The translations under genes and the position numbers were made by a program. A stretch of DNA of 55,631 nt from assembly GCF_934754925.1 (NCBI RefSeq), contig NZ_CAKVJA010000016.1, positions 1 to 55,631 on the forward strand, in the 5' to 3' direction. This stretch comes from an uncultured Clostridium sp. Lineage in GTDB: Bacteria > Bacillota > Clostridia > Clostridiales > Clostridiaceae. Numbering within the stretch: the first letter of the stretch is position 1; every line of letters starts with the position of its first letter. A model generated the notes under the pieces. That model saw only the letters and a program-made list of their open reading frames with translations. It was not told the origin of the DNA and searched no databases. Of the stretch, positions 42,438-50,932 are shown one piece after another.

Positions 42438-43568
42438 TTGAAATTTTCAATAGATGCTAGGGGGATTAATTTATATAAAGGATCTGGTATAGGTACTTAT
42501 ACTGAAAATCTTCTTAGAGAACTTCTTAATATAGATACTAAAAATAATTATTCTATCTTCTGGACTGGAGAAAATTATGAAAATTATAAAAAAGACAATT
42601 CAAAAATTATTTTTACTTCAAAAAAACACGGTACCTTTTATGAAAATTATTACTATCCAAACTATATAAAAGAAAATAACATAGATATGCATCATATACC
42701 TCAAAATGGTATTGGATTAAATGAATTATATACATCACCCATAGTAGTAACTATTCATGATCTAATTCCCTATATTCTACCTGAAACAGTAGGACGAGGC
42801 TACCTTGAAAGATTTTTAAGAGATATGCCTTTAATAGTACGTAATTCTAAAGTAATCTTAACTGTTTCTGAATATTCTAAAAGAGATATAATTAAATTTT
42901 TTCCTTTCGTTAATGAAGAAAAAATTTTTGTTACTCCTTTAGCTGCTAATAAAAGTTATAAACCGCTAAATAAAATTAATTGCATTGAATATATAAAAAA
43001 TAAATATAGTATTGATTCTCCATTTATATTATATATAGGAGGATTTAGTACAAGGAAAAATGTAAAAGAACTTATCATAGCTTTTAATAAAATTCAAAAA
43101 TCATTAAAAAAGGATTATAAATTAGTTCTATGTGGTTCAATAAGGGATGAAGGTGTTAAACTTCAAAATTTATGTAAAGAACTTTTAATAGATGATAAAA
43201 TTATATTTACAGGCTTTGTTCCCGATGATGAACTACCTTTATTTTATAATGCTGCTGAAGTTTTTGTTTATCCATCTTTATATGAAGGATTTGGACTTCC
43301 CCCACTTGAAGCTATGAGTTGTGCTACTCCCGTAATTACTTCTAATTTAACCTCTATTCCAGAGGTAACTAATGATTGTGCTATATTGATAAATCCATTT
43401 GACAACGATGAATTAGCTTCTTCAATTCTTAATCTATTAAATTCAAAATCTCTATTACAAGAATATGCTGAAAAAGGATATAATAATAGCTTAAATTTTA
43501 CCTGGCAAAATACTGCTATTAATACCTTAAAAGCCTATGAATATGTATTTCAAAATATAAATAAGTAA
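42438..43568 (+). CDS. GT4-family glycosyltransferase (CotSA-like, copy 2)
   Basis: A 376-residue paralogue of the enzyme at 38321, with KFSIDARGINLYKGSGIGTYTEN, HIPQNGIGL, TIHDLIPYILPETVGR, LYIGGFSTRKN and the signature PSLYEGFGLPPLEAMSCATPVI. Start is TTG at 42438, nine bases after AGGAGG. The two enzymes clearly come from one duplication and may use different sugars. Convergent with htrA. Confidence 0.92.
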   Translation: MKFSIDARGINLYKGSGIGTYTENLLRELLNIDTKNNYSIFWTGENYENYKKDNSKIIFTSKKHGTFYENYYYPNYIKENNIDMHHIPQNGIGLNELYTSPIVVTIHDLIPYILPETVGRGYLERFLRDMPLIVRNSKVILTVSEYSKRDIIKFFPFVNEEKIFVTPLAANKSYKPLNKINCIEYIKNKYSIDSPFILYIGGFSTRKNVKELIIAFNKIQKSLKKDYKLVLCGSIRDEGVKLQNLCKELLIDDKIIFTGFVPDDELPLFYNAAEVFVYPSLYEGFGLPPLEAMSCATPVITSNLTSIPEVTNDCAILINPFDNDELASSILNLLNSKSLLQEYAEKGYNNSLNFTWQNTAINTLKAYEYVFQNINK

Positions 43569-43572
43569 AAAA

Positions 43573-43602
43573 TAAAGGTTATGAAAAATTTCATAACCTT
43601 TA
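43573..43602. terminator. Two-way terminator between GT4-2 and htrA
   Basis: A 14-bp perfect stem (43573-43586 with 43589-43602) lies between the convergent genes. Confidence 0.8.
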
Positions 43603-43605
43603 TAC

Positions 43606-44817
43606 CTAATTCATTGTAGTCGAAGTGGAAGTTAATGTTATAGTAGTATTTTGAGTTTTTCCATCTCTTATAAATTCAATATTTATACTGTCTCCCTCTT
43701 CCTTAGAATTCTTAATTTCTTGTAATTCTTCAAATGTCTTAATTCTTGTTCCATCTGCCTTAACTATTAAATCTCCGCCTTTTAATCCTGCTTTTTCTGC
43801 TGGGGAGAATTCGTTAACTTCAACAATATAAAGTCCTTGTTCCATGTTTAATTGCTTAGCCATACTTTCATCTATAACTCTTATTGATACACCTAAATTT
43901 AATATTGGTTTTGATAATGAATCAATCTTATCTTTTACATCATTAATAGGAATTGCAAATCCAATACCTTCAGCTCCATCACTTGCTTTTAATGTATTTA
44001 TACCAATAACTTCACCTTTAGTATTTATTAATGGACCACCACTGTTACCTGAATTAATAGCTGTATCTGTTTGTATTAAATTTGTGCTAACTCCTGAGCC
44101 TGTCTCAACACTTCTATTTAATGCACTTACTATACCTTTTGTTAATGTAGATGATAATTCCTTAGATAATGGATTTCCGATTGCTAATACTTCTTCACCT
44201 GGTTGTAATGCATCAGAATTACCTAATTCTACAACACCAGGAACCTCTACATTTTCATTTAATTTTATCATAGCTACGTCTTGATCTGCATCATAGTTTA
44301 CTACTGAAGCTGTCACTTCTCGTCCATCGCTTAATGTTACAGTAACTTCCTTTGCACCATCTATAACATGATAATTTGTTAAAATATATCCATCTGTATT
44401 TATTATAAACCCTGATCCCATTCCTTCTGTTTCTTGTTGGAACCATCCATTTACACTTTGAATTGATTTTGTAGATACCATAACTACTGCAGGAGCTACT
44501 TTCTTATATATATCAGCTGCAGATAATGCCGTGTTATCTGTTGCAAATGAAACTGGATCTGTAATTACAGTATTACTAGAACTATTATTTCCTCCTCCGT
44601 TCTTATCTGCTACAAAATAAGTAATTCCAGAGCCAACAACTCCGCCGCATAGAGAGCATATAAGTGCTAACGCTATATATTTAGCCATTCCATTTCCATT
44701 TTTTCTTTTTTTCCTTTTTTCCTTTTTTTGCTCTTGATTAAAATTATGTTTTGTCTCATTTTCCTCAATTACTTGTGTTTCGCTATAAGCTGCATCATAA
44801 ATATTCTCATTATCCAT
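43606..44817 (-). CDS. htrA: HtrA/DegP-family membrane serine protease with PDZ domain
   Basis: Quality-control protease facing outside the membrane. The 403 residues have a charged cytoplasmic N-terminus (1-43), one membrane helix (about 46-70), a Gly/Ser/Asn linker, a trypsin-like domain with His150 (NYHVIDGA), Asp180 (DADQDVAMIKL) and Ser259 (GNSGGPL), and one PDZ domain (about 300-395, LYIVEVNEFSPAEKAGLKGGD). All three catalytic residues are intact. AAAGGAG lies ten bases before the ATG. Own consensus-like promoter. Confidence 0.95.
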   Translation of the reverse strand: MDNENIYDAAYSETQVIEENETKHNFNQEQKKEKRKKRKNGNGMAKYIALALICSLCGGVVGSGITYFVADKNGGGNNSSSNTVITDPVSFATDNTALSAADIYKKVAPAVVMVSTKSIQSVNGWFQQETEGMGSGFIINTDGYILTNYHVIDGAKEVTVTLSDGREVTASVVNYDADQDVAMIKLNENVEVPGVVELGNSDALQPGEEVLAIGNPLSKELSSTLTKGIVSALNRSVETGSGVSTNLIQTDTAINSGNSGGPLINTKGEVIGINTLKASDGAEGIGFAIPINDVKDKIDSLSKPILNLGVSIRVIDESMAKQLNMEQGLYIVEVNEFSPAEKAGLKGGDLIVKADGTRIKTFEELQEIKNSKEEGDSINIEFIRDGKTQNTTITLTSTSTTMN

Positions 44818-44850
44818 ATATAACCGACTCCTTTTTTCATTTATTCTATA

Positions 44851-44878
44851 TTTATAATATAACCAGTCATTGTGTCAA
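44851..44878 (-). promoter_or_regulatory. Sigma-A promoter of htrA
   Basis: -35 TTGACA (44873-44878), 16-bp spacer, -10 TATAAA (44851-44856) on the minus strand. TGTCA and TGACA flank the -35 as an imperfect dyad. Confidence 0.7.
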
Positions 44879-44893
44879 ATATATGACAATGTA

Positions 44894-44927
44894 AAAAACA
44901 GACATCAATAAATTGATGTCTGCTTTT
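44894..44927 (-). terminator. Terminator after the hydrolase-fold gene
   Basis: A stem of 11 bp plus G:U-extended A/T pairs (44894-44909 with 44912-44927), then U6 on the minus strand, just after the stop. Confidence 0.8.
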
Positions 44928-44929
44928 AA

Positions 44930-45940
44930 CTATTTTTTCTGTTCATCTATAGCTTTCAACTTCTTAACTGTTTGCCTTATAGCATTTAAAACATTTTCTT
45001 TATCATTTAATGCTAAGAAACCTTTATCACAGCTAGTTGTATATACCGTAGTTAAATCATCACTTCCTAAACTTCTTAATGGATCATCTTCATTTTTAGT
45101 AAGTAAATAATATGGAATATCACTAAATACCCCATCAACTTGACTATTGCTTTCTCCCTTAAGAACATTATTTAACTCATGATATACCGCACTTGTATAG
45201 TTCGATTTAGTTCTCAATGTTAAGAACTCATCTAAATTACTCTCTAAAAGCCCAGATTCATAATCCTTCAAATTAACATCTAAATTCAGCTTGTCCAGAA
45301 GCATTGTTAAACCACATTTTGATCCAATTCTTTCAATGTTTCTTCTAAGCTTAGTGATACTTTGACTTCTTTTATATTCTTTAGTTTGTACTTCCTGTTC
45401 ATTAATAGGATCTATCATTATTGCAGCAGCTACTGAATCCTTAAACTGTTTTGCAAAACTTGTTAGAACAAGCGAACCATATCCCTCTCCAACTATTATA
45501 TATGGTCCTGATAATCCGGCCTTTCTTAATAAAATTTTCAAGTCTCTAGCTTGTTCTTCAGGTGTTCTTCCTGATGATCCATCACTATATCCGTACCCCT
45601 GTCTATTGTAAACGAAAGTTTTAACATTATCATTTTTCTTTAACTCTTCTACTATAGGAGTCCATTCCTCTAAAGTAGCACCAATATCTCCATCAAAGAT
45701 AATTGTATAACTACCTTCCCCTTCAATTCTATAATCTAATCTTAAATCATCTACAGTAGTATAATTAACTCTTTTTTTTAATCTTTCCCCATCAATAAAG
45801 TCAACTACATTTTGAGTAACAATTCCAATAATTATTATTATGACAATTATCCCAGAAATTATTTTAAATTTATCTTTGGGACTTCTTTGCCTCTTCATAT
45901 TTACTGATCGTACCCCATTTGAATACGGCAAAAATTTCAT
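44930..45940 (-). CDS. Membrane-anchored alpha/beta-hydrolase fold protein, nucleophile missing
   Basis: From ATG at 45940 the protein has 336 residues: a basic cytoplasmic start, one membrane helix (about 28-44) and an alpha/beta-hydrolase fold outside. Family landmarks are YRIEGEGSYTIIFDGDIGATLEEW, YNRQGYGYSDGS and IIVGEGYGSLVL. The nucleophile elbow should be GxSxG but reads GEGYG (about 151-155), and the C-terminal His position reads CDKGFLAL. It is therefore probably not a standard hydrolase. GGGGAG lies nine bases before the chosen start; Met26 of the longer frame is also possible. It follows tsaD and may be co-transcribed with it. Confidence 0.8.
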   Translation of the reverse strand: MKFLPYSNGVRSVNMKRQRSPKDKFKIISGIIVIIIIIGIVTQNVVDFIDGERLKKRVNYTTVDDLRLDYRIEGEGSYTIIFDGDIGATLEEWTPIVEELKKNDNVKTFVYNRQGYGYSDGSSGRTPEEQARDLKILLRKAGLSGPYIIVGEGYGSLVLTSFAKQFKDSVAAAIMIDPINEQEVQTKEYKRSQSITKLRRNIERIGSKCGLTMLLDKLNLDVNLKDYESGLLESNLDEFLTLRTKSNYTSAVYHELNNVLKGESNSQVDGVFSDIPYYLLTKNEDDPLRSLGSDDLTTVYTTSCDKGFLALNDKENVLNAIRQTVKKLKAIDEQKK

Positions 45941-46047
45941 TTTATTTCTCTCCCCATACTTTCTTATATACAATAAATATTACTATAATTTATAATTAAG
46001 ATTTTGAAATTACATAAATTTATTTTATGCAAATCTAAATTATAATA

Positions 46048-47064
46048 TTAACTATTTAATTTTAAATTAGGTTTTGCATTTAAGTTTAAATCACTAATCT
46101 TCCCATTAATAAAATTAAAATAAGCCGCACTTCCAATCATAGCAGCATTATCTGTACATAAAATTGGTGCTGGGAATAATACTTCTATTCCCCTTTTTGA
46201 AGCCTCTTTAATAAGGGTCTCTCTTAAACTTGAATTAGATGCAACACCTCCTGCAATAGCAATTGTTTTTACATTTCTCTTCTTACAAGTTGATAATACA
46301 TTTTCTTTTAACACATCTATAACTGCATATTGGAATGATGCTGCAACATCAGCTTTATTTACCTCAATATTTTGCATTTTACATTTATTTAAATAATTAA
46401 GGACAGCTGACTTCACTCCACTAAATGAAAAGTCTAAAGTTTCTTCATGGAAGTTAGCTTTTGGGAATACTATAGCCCTTGGATTTCCTTCCTTTGCTAA
46501 CTTATCTATTTTAGGTCCTCCTGGATATCCTAACCCTAACGCTCTTGCAACCTTATCATAAGCTTCTCCAGCTGCGTCATCTCTAGTTTGACCTATTACT
46601 TCATACTCTCCATAATTTTTAACATGTACTATAAATGTATGACCTCCTGATACTACTAAAGATACAAATGGTGGTTTTAATTCTTTATGTTGTATGTAAT
46701 TAGCACAAATATGTCCCTCAATATGGTTAACCCCTATTAAAGGTTTTTTAGTAGCAAATGATAATCCTTTTGCAAATTGTAGCCCAACTAGTAATGCTCC
46801 TACTAATCCTGGACCATATGTAACACCTATTGCATCAATTTTATCTAAAGTAATATTAGCCTCTTCAAGAGCTTCTTCAACTACTCCACTAATAGCTTCA
46901 ATATGCATTCTTGAAGCTACTTCAGGTACTACACCCCCGTATTTTTTATGAGTATCTATTTGAGAAGCAATTACATTAGATAATACTTCTCTTCCATTAA
47001 CAACAACTGCTGCTGAAGTTTCATCACAGCTTGATTCTATAGCTAAAATATATTTATTTTCCAT
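46048..47064 (-). CDS. tsaD: tRNA N6-threonylcarbamoyladenosine transferase TsaD
   Basis: Kae1/Qri7-family protein that transfers threonylcarbamoyl to A37 of tRNA together with TsaB and TsaE. The 338 residues have ILAIESSCDETSAAVV at the N-terminus, the metal-binding NHIEGHI (about residues 111-117), the GPGLVGALLVGLQFAKGL block and GGVASNSSLR / CTDNAAMIGSAA at the end. AGAGGTAA precedes the ATG. Strong promoter at 47106-47134. Uses the product of ywlC at 17484-18533. Confidence 0.97.
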   Translation of the reverse strand: MENKYILAIESSCDETSAAVVVNGREVLSNVIASQIDTHKKYGGVVPEVASRMHIEAISGVVEEALEEANITLDKIDAIGVTYGPGLVGALLVGLQFAKGLSFATKKPLIGVNHIEGHICANYIQHKELKPPFVSLVVSGGHTFIVHVKNYGEYEVIGQTRDDAAGEAYDKVARALGLGYPGGPKIDKLAKEGNPRAIVFPKANFHEETLDFSFSGVKSAVLNYLNKCKMQNIEVNKADVAASFQYAVIDVLKENVLSTCKKRNVKTIAIAGGVASNSSLRETLIKEASKRGIEVLFPAPILCTDNAAMIGSAAYFNFINGKISDLNLNAKPNLKLNS

Positions 47065-47105
47065 CTATTTTTACCTCTTCTTTTTACTATATAACACCAA
47101 AATGT

Positions 47106-47134
47106 ATTATAACGTAATCATAAAACATAATCAA
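47106..47134 (-). promoter_or_regulatory. Sigma-A promoter of tsaD
   Basis: -35 TTGATT (47129-47134), 17-bp spacer, -10 TATAAT (47106-47111) on the minus strand, 42 bp before the start codon. Confidence 0.75.
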
Positions 47135-47309
47135 ACTATTACTTGTTAATATAAATTTGCTCATGTATAGTTTAAATATAATATTATAATTTATATTATA
47201 TACTTATGAGTATTATATACTTTTAAAAATTTTTATTCACTATTTTTTATTTCATTTTATCAATTTTTAAAGATTTCTTAATAATTTCTTATTATTTTAA
47301 CCCTTACTA

Positions 47310-47330
47310 TGATAATTATTACCATTATCA
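47310..47330. promoter_or_regulatory. Fur-box-like palindrome
   Basis: TGATAAT (47310-47316), seven bases, ATTATCA (47324-47330). Outer heptamers are perfect; against the 19-bp Fur consensus the site matches 16 of 19. It overlaps the -35 of the plus-strand promoter. Confidence 0.45.
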
Positions 47331-47346
47331 TTTTATCTTATATTAT
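47319..47346 (+). promoter_or_regulatory. Candidate promoter of the RusA-SGNH pair
   Basis: -35 TTACCA (47319-47324), 16-bp spacer, -10 TATTAT (47341-47346); 33 bp to the start codon. Confidence 0.45.
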
Positions 47347-47378
47347 TTTATTCTTAATATTATTGGGAGAGACAATAT

Positions 47379-48020
47379 ATGAAAGCTTATGCAAAAATAA
47401 TAGTTTTAGGATCGCCTATAACTAAATCGAATTTTAAATTACATAATAAAGATGGAAGAGCAATATTACCCTATAATACAGGAAAATCTCATGATAAGTA
47501 TGCATTATATGAAGAAGAAATAGCCTATCATGCAAGAAGTCAAAATCCTGATATAGTATTTTATGAATCTCTTATTGCAGTATTAAAAGTTTATTATAAG
47601 AGTGAAAAAAGACATCCTGATACCGCTAATATAACTAAAAGTATATTTGATGGTATTGAAAAAAGCGGATTAATAGTTAATGATGCTCAAATTCGAAGAA
47701 TAATAGTAGAAGAATTCTATGATAAAGAAAATCCTCGATTTGAATTAGAGCTATTCGGTGAAAGTGAATTTTCTGTTTCATATTCCATTACTCCAAAGGA
47801 ATCTCCAGATGAAAAAAGACTATATTCTTCATTAAAGAAATCAATAAATTCTACCGCAAAATCCTCAAAACCACAAAAATCAATAGAAAGCATTGATAAT
47901 TCTAATAAATTAATAAATAAATGTTCTATTTGCAGTAGTATTTTAAAAGATAATAATTATATAAAAGCTGATAAAGGAAAAACTCTTATTTGTAAAAATT
48001 GTTTTAATAAATTATTTTAA
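47379..48020 (+). CDS. RusA-like protein with C-terminal zinc ribbon
   Basis: The first 125 residues follow the RusA Holliday-junction nuclease fold: LGSPITKSN near the start and the acidic block RHPDTANITKSIFDGIEKSGLIVNDAQI (78-105). RusA enzymes normally have DxDN and DD; here they read DTAN (81-84) and ND (101-102), so acidic residues thought to hold Mg2+ are missing and activity is doubtful. A Ser/Lys-rich linker (about 140-178) leads to a C-terminal four-Cys zinc ribbon (CSIC ... CKNC, about 182-210), which is not part of RusA. GGGAGAG precedes the ATG. Its stop is 13 bp before the SGNH hydrolase start. Confidence 0.75.
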   Translation: MKAYAKIIVLGSPITKSNFKLHNKDGRAILPYNTGKSHDKYALYEEEIAYHARSQNPDIVFYESLIAVLKVYYKSEKRHPDTANITKSIFDGIEKSGLIVNDAQIRRIIVEEFYDKENPRFELELFGESEFSVSYSITPKESPDEKRLYSSLKKSINSTAKSSKPQKSIESIDNSNKLINKCSICSSILKDNNYIKADKGKTLICKNCFNKLF

Positions 48021-48033
48021 GGAGGTAGTAATT

Positions 48034-48603
48034 ATGAAAAATAAATATATATTTTTTGGGGATAGTTTAATATTCGGATATGGTGTTAATCCTAAAGATA
48101 ATTGGGTTAATAAACTTAAAAATACTTATGACTTAGATATATATAATAAAGGCGTAAATGGAAGTACATCTACAGACATGCTTCTTAGATTTCAAAGAGA
48201 TGTTATTGATAATTCCCCTAATATTCTATTTTTAATGGCTGGAACAAATGATTTACTTTCTAATAGGCCTGTAACTTCTATTGTTGACAATATTGAAATA
48301 ATGGTTAAAGAAGCCTTATTAAACAATATAGAGATATACATAGGAATTCCACCTAATATTATTTCTGAAATGGCTAACAAGCTTTTCATGAAATGTGATG
48401 CTTATGATTATTGTAAAAAAAGTTTACCTTTATTACGTAATGAATTATTGAATATTTGCGATTCTTACTCTTTAAATTACATAGATTTTTATTCAGTAAC
48501 AGAAAACACAAATCAATTATCTAATTTATATCTTGATGGAATTCATTTTAATCCTGAAGGTCAAAATTTATTGTTTGAAACAGCTAAAAAATATCTTAAC
48601 TAA
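48034..48603 (+). CDS. SGNH/GDSL-family hydrolase
   Basis: The 189-residue enzyme has all four SGNH blocks: FFGDSLIFGYG (Ser), KGVNGSTS (Gly), MAGTNDL (Asn) and LDGIHFNPEG (Asp-His). Such enzymes remove acyl groups from lipids or carbohydrates; the substrate here is unknown. There is no signal peptide, so it is cytoplasmic. AAGGAGGT precedes the ATG. Second gene of the RusA-SGNH pair; its terminator overlaps its stop codon. Confidence 0.9.
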   Translation: MKNKYIFFGDSLIFGYGVNPKDNWVNKLKNTYDLDIYNKGVNGSTSTDMLLRFQRDVIDNSPNILFLMAGTNDLLSNRPVTSIVDNIEIMVKEALLNNIEIYIGIPPNIISEMANKLFMKCDAYDYCKKSLPLLRNELLNICDSYSLNYIDFYSVTENTNQLSNLYLDGIHFNPEGQNLLFETAKKYLN

Positions 48604-48629
48604 ATTGCCTAGCAATTTAGTTAAGATAT
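48591..48629. terminator. Two-way terminator between the SGNH and FAD genes
   Basis: An 18-bp perfect stem (48591-48608 with 48612-48629) with a 3-base loop spans the SGNH stop codon, between convergent genes. Confidence 0.85.
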
Positions 48630-48637
48630 TAGTTGTT

Positions 48638-49570
48638 TTACTTTAAATACTCAGCTACTTGTTTTCCTACCTTGAATCCATTTTCTCCACTTTTGAATAA
48701 ATCTTTTATTCCTTTCTCCATAGTTCCTGTTATAAAAATACCTTCAACAGAGGTTTGATTATTTTCACTATAAACTCTGTCTCCATCAGTCATAAGACTC
48801 ATTTTTCTTATAAAATCATTATCTGGTAAATATCCTACAGATAAAATTAAAGAATCACATTCAATGGAAGTAACTTCTTCTGTTTCAATATTTCTAACCT
48901 TAGCTAAATTTACTCTTTCTTCACCTTCAATTTCAATTACTTCACTTGTATATATTATTGGAATATTAAATCCATTAACAATATCTAATTCATCTCTATT
49001 AAAGCATTTTCTTTCTGTAACTATACCTTTTAAAGTAGCACCTTCAACTACTAATCTTCTTGCCAAAACAAGGGTCCAAATATCATCTCCTATAATTATA
49101 ACTTCTTTACCCGGAAGATATCCGCTATAGTTAACTAATCTATGTGCAGAACCAGTAGTAAAAATTCCTGTAAACTTATGAATAGGTATCATAATATTAC
49201 CTGTATATTTTTCTCTACATCCAGCAGCTAAAATTATTGCCTTTGACTCAACTTCTTGTATACCTTCATTAGGATTAACATATGTTATAACCTTATCCCT
49301 ATTTATTTCAAGAACTCTAGTATTAACCTTATATTGTCCACCTAATTCTATATAATCCCTTATCAAAATACTGCCAAGCTCTGGCCCAGTAACAATATCA
49401 TTTAAGTAATATTCTCCAAATCCATTATTAATAAATAAATTTAAATTTCCACCCAATACATCTTCTTTTTCTAAAATTAAAACATTTTTAATTCCAGATT
49501 TTAAAGCTGAAATTCCAGCAGAAAGCCCTGAAGCGCCTGAACCAACTATAATCAAGTCATATTTATTCAT
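48638..49570 (-). CDS. FAD-dependent pyridine-nucleotide oxidoreductase-like protein
   Basis: The 310-residue protein has the FAD dinucleotide motif DLIIVGSGASGLSAG (4-18), GG-doublet EKEDVLGGN, the ATG-type motif AIILAAGCREKY, and a C-terminal FAD-contacting segment SVEGIFITGTMEKG. The internal NAD(P) motif, normally GxGxxG/A, reads IIGDDIWTLVLARRL and is degenerate. No CxxC redox disulfide is present, so it is not a thioredoxin reductase; it resembles the FAD subunits of glycerol-3-phosphate or sarcosine/HCN-type dehydrogenases. ATG at 49570 follows GAGGGG and overlaps the pmbA stop by 8 bp. Substrate unknown. Confidence 0.82.
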   Translation of the reverse strand: MNKYDLIIVGSGASGLSAGISALKSGIKNVLILEKEDVLGGNLNLFINNGFGEYYLNDIVTGPELGSILIRDYIELGGQYKVNTRVLEINRDKVITYVNPNEGIQEVESKAIILAAGCREKYTGNIMIPIHKFTGIFTTGSAHRLVNYSGYLPGKEVIIIGDDIWTLVLARRLVVEGATLKGIVTERKCFNRDELDIVNGFNIPIIYTSEVIEIEGEERVNLAKVRNIETEEVTSIECDSLILSVGYLPDNDFIRKMSLMTDGDRVYSENNQTSVEGIFITGTMEKGIKDLFKSGENGFKVGKQVAEYLK

Positions 49571-50921
49571 TTTTTGACCCCTCTCCGGCAATGGAAAGTT
49601 CCTTTACTAAAATACTTGGACTACCTACACTACTCATAGGGAACTTTAAGTCCCTTCCTATTTCTTCAATATCATTTAATAAAGTAAAGAAGTTTCCTGC
49701 TACTGTTATTTGCTCTACCGGCTTAGTTTTAACTCCGTTTTCTATATAAAAGCCCTTTGCTGCTAATGAAAAATCTCCTGTTATAGAGTTTGCTCCCGAA
49801 TGTAAACCTGCAAAATCTGTAATTATTAATCCTTTATCTATCCTTTTAGTCATTTCCTCTAATGAGTTAACCCCTGGCTCTATATACATATTGGTTGGTG
49901 ATACTGAAATAGGTGAAGCATATGAAGATTTAAATCCATTTCCCGTAGATTTAACTCCTGCTTTATTAGCAGTCTTTAAATTATGAAGTAAATTTTCTAA
50001 TTTACCATCCTTTATTAAATAAGTTTTTGTTGTTGCTACTCCTTCATCATCAAATCCAACTGATGCTAATCCATTCTCCAAATGTGGATCATCAACTAAA
50101 TTTACTATATTTGAAGCAATACTTTCTCCCTCTTTTCCCTTTAAAAGGCTTAACCCCTTTTGAACTGCATCCCCACTAAATACTCCTGCAAATGTGGAAA
50201 TAAGAGATACCATAGCATCACTATTTATAATGACTTTATAATTTCCTGATGGTACTGAAGTTCCTCCAATTTTACTTAATGCTTCATCTACTCCCATTTT
50301 AGCAATTTCAAACGCATTAACTTCATCTAATGATTTTGCAACTACATATCCAAAGCCATCATACATATTATCTCCATCTTTAATAATTGGAACAACATAT
50401 GCTGTTAATATATTAGATTTGTTGTGTAAATTTAATCCCTTCGAATTTATAATTCCATATTTTCCTGAACTATAAGATACTGCACATCCACTAAAACTTT
50501 CCACCTTATCTGAATATCTTTTAGCTTCACCTTCCATATCTAATGCAATTTTTATTAATTTATCTGCTGGAACATTTTCTAATGCTTGATAATAAGTACT
50601 AACTTCCTTATATTCCTTATCTCCATCATAAATAAATTGAACATCTTCATTTTCAATTGCTAAAACATTTTCCTTTGCCTTATTTACAAGCATTTCTATA
50701 GCATCTTCATCTAATATTTCTGTATAAGAATAACCTATTCTATCACCAAATTTTCCTCTAAAGGATAATCCAGCTGAATTATTAAGATTATATTTCTCAA
50801 CCTCACTTTTATATACACTTATACTTAAACTTTCTCTATCTACGTAATAAACCTCATACTCTGAAAATCCAGATTCACTAGCTTTTTTAAATAACTCTTT
50901 TACAAATAAATCTAATTCCAT
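49563..50921 (-). CDS. pmbA: TldE/PmbA, partner subunit of the TldD protease
   Basis: Non-catalytic half of the TldD/TldE heterodimer, a metalloprotease that trims unfolded peptides and matures some modified peptides. The 452 residues show the N-terminal YEVYYVDRESLSISVYKSEVEKY domain, and the C-terminal GVKSTGNGFKSSYASPISVSPTNMYIEPG and ITGDFSLAAKGFYIENG blocks. The HExxxH metal motif is absent, as expected for TldE. It starts 11 bp after tldD. No peptide precursor gene is visible nearby. Confidence 0.93.
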   Translation of the reverse strand: MELDLFVKELFKKASESGFSEYEVYYVDRESLSISVYKSEVEKYNLNNSAGLSFRGKFGDRIGYSYTEILDEDAIEMLVNKAKENVLAIENEDVQFIYDGDKEYKEVSTYYQALENVPADKLIKIALDMEGEAKRYSDKVESFSGCAVSYSSGKYGIINSKGLNLHNKSNILTAYVVPIIKDGDNMYDGFGYVVAKSLDEVNAFEIAKMGVDEALSKIGGTSVPSGNYKVIINSDAMVSLISTFAGVFSGDAVQKGLSLLKGKEGESIASNIVNLVDDPHLENGLASVGFDDEGVATTKTYLIKDGKLENLLHNLKTANKAGVKSTGNGFKSSYASPISVSPTNMYIEPGVNSLEEMTKRIDKGLIITDFAGLHSGANSITGDFSLAAKGFYIENGVKTKPVEQITVAGNFFTLLNDIEEIGRDLKFPMSSVGSPSILVKELSIAGEGSKNE

Positions 50922-50932
50922 ATTCTCCCCTC

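Larger units (their letters stand above)
47065..47378. other. Divergent regulatory region between tsaD and the RusA-like gene
   Basis: A 314-bp AT-rich gap with no gene. It holds a tsaD promoter (minus, 47106-47134), a Fur-box-like palindrome (47310-47330) and a plus-strand promoter (47319-47346). Confidence 0.6.

Noticed and set aside
43844..44284. Plus-strand frame opposite htrA
   Set aside because: Antisense to the intact protease domain; no start signals.
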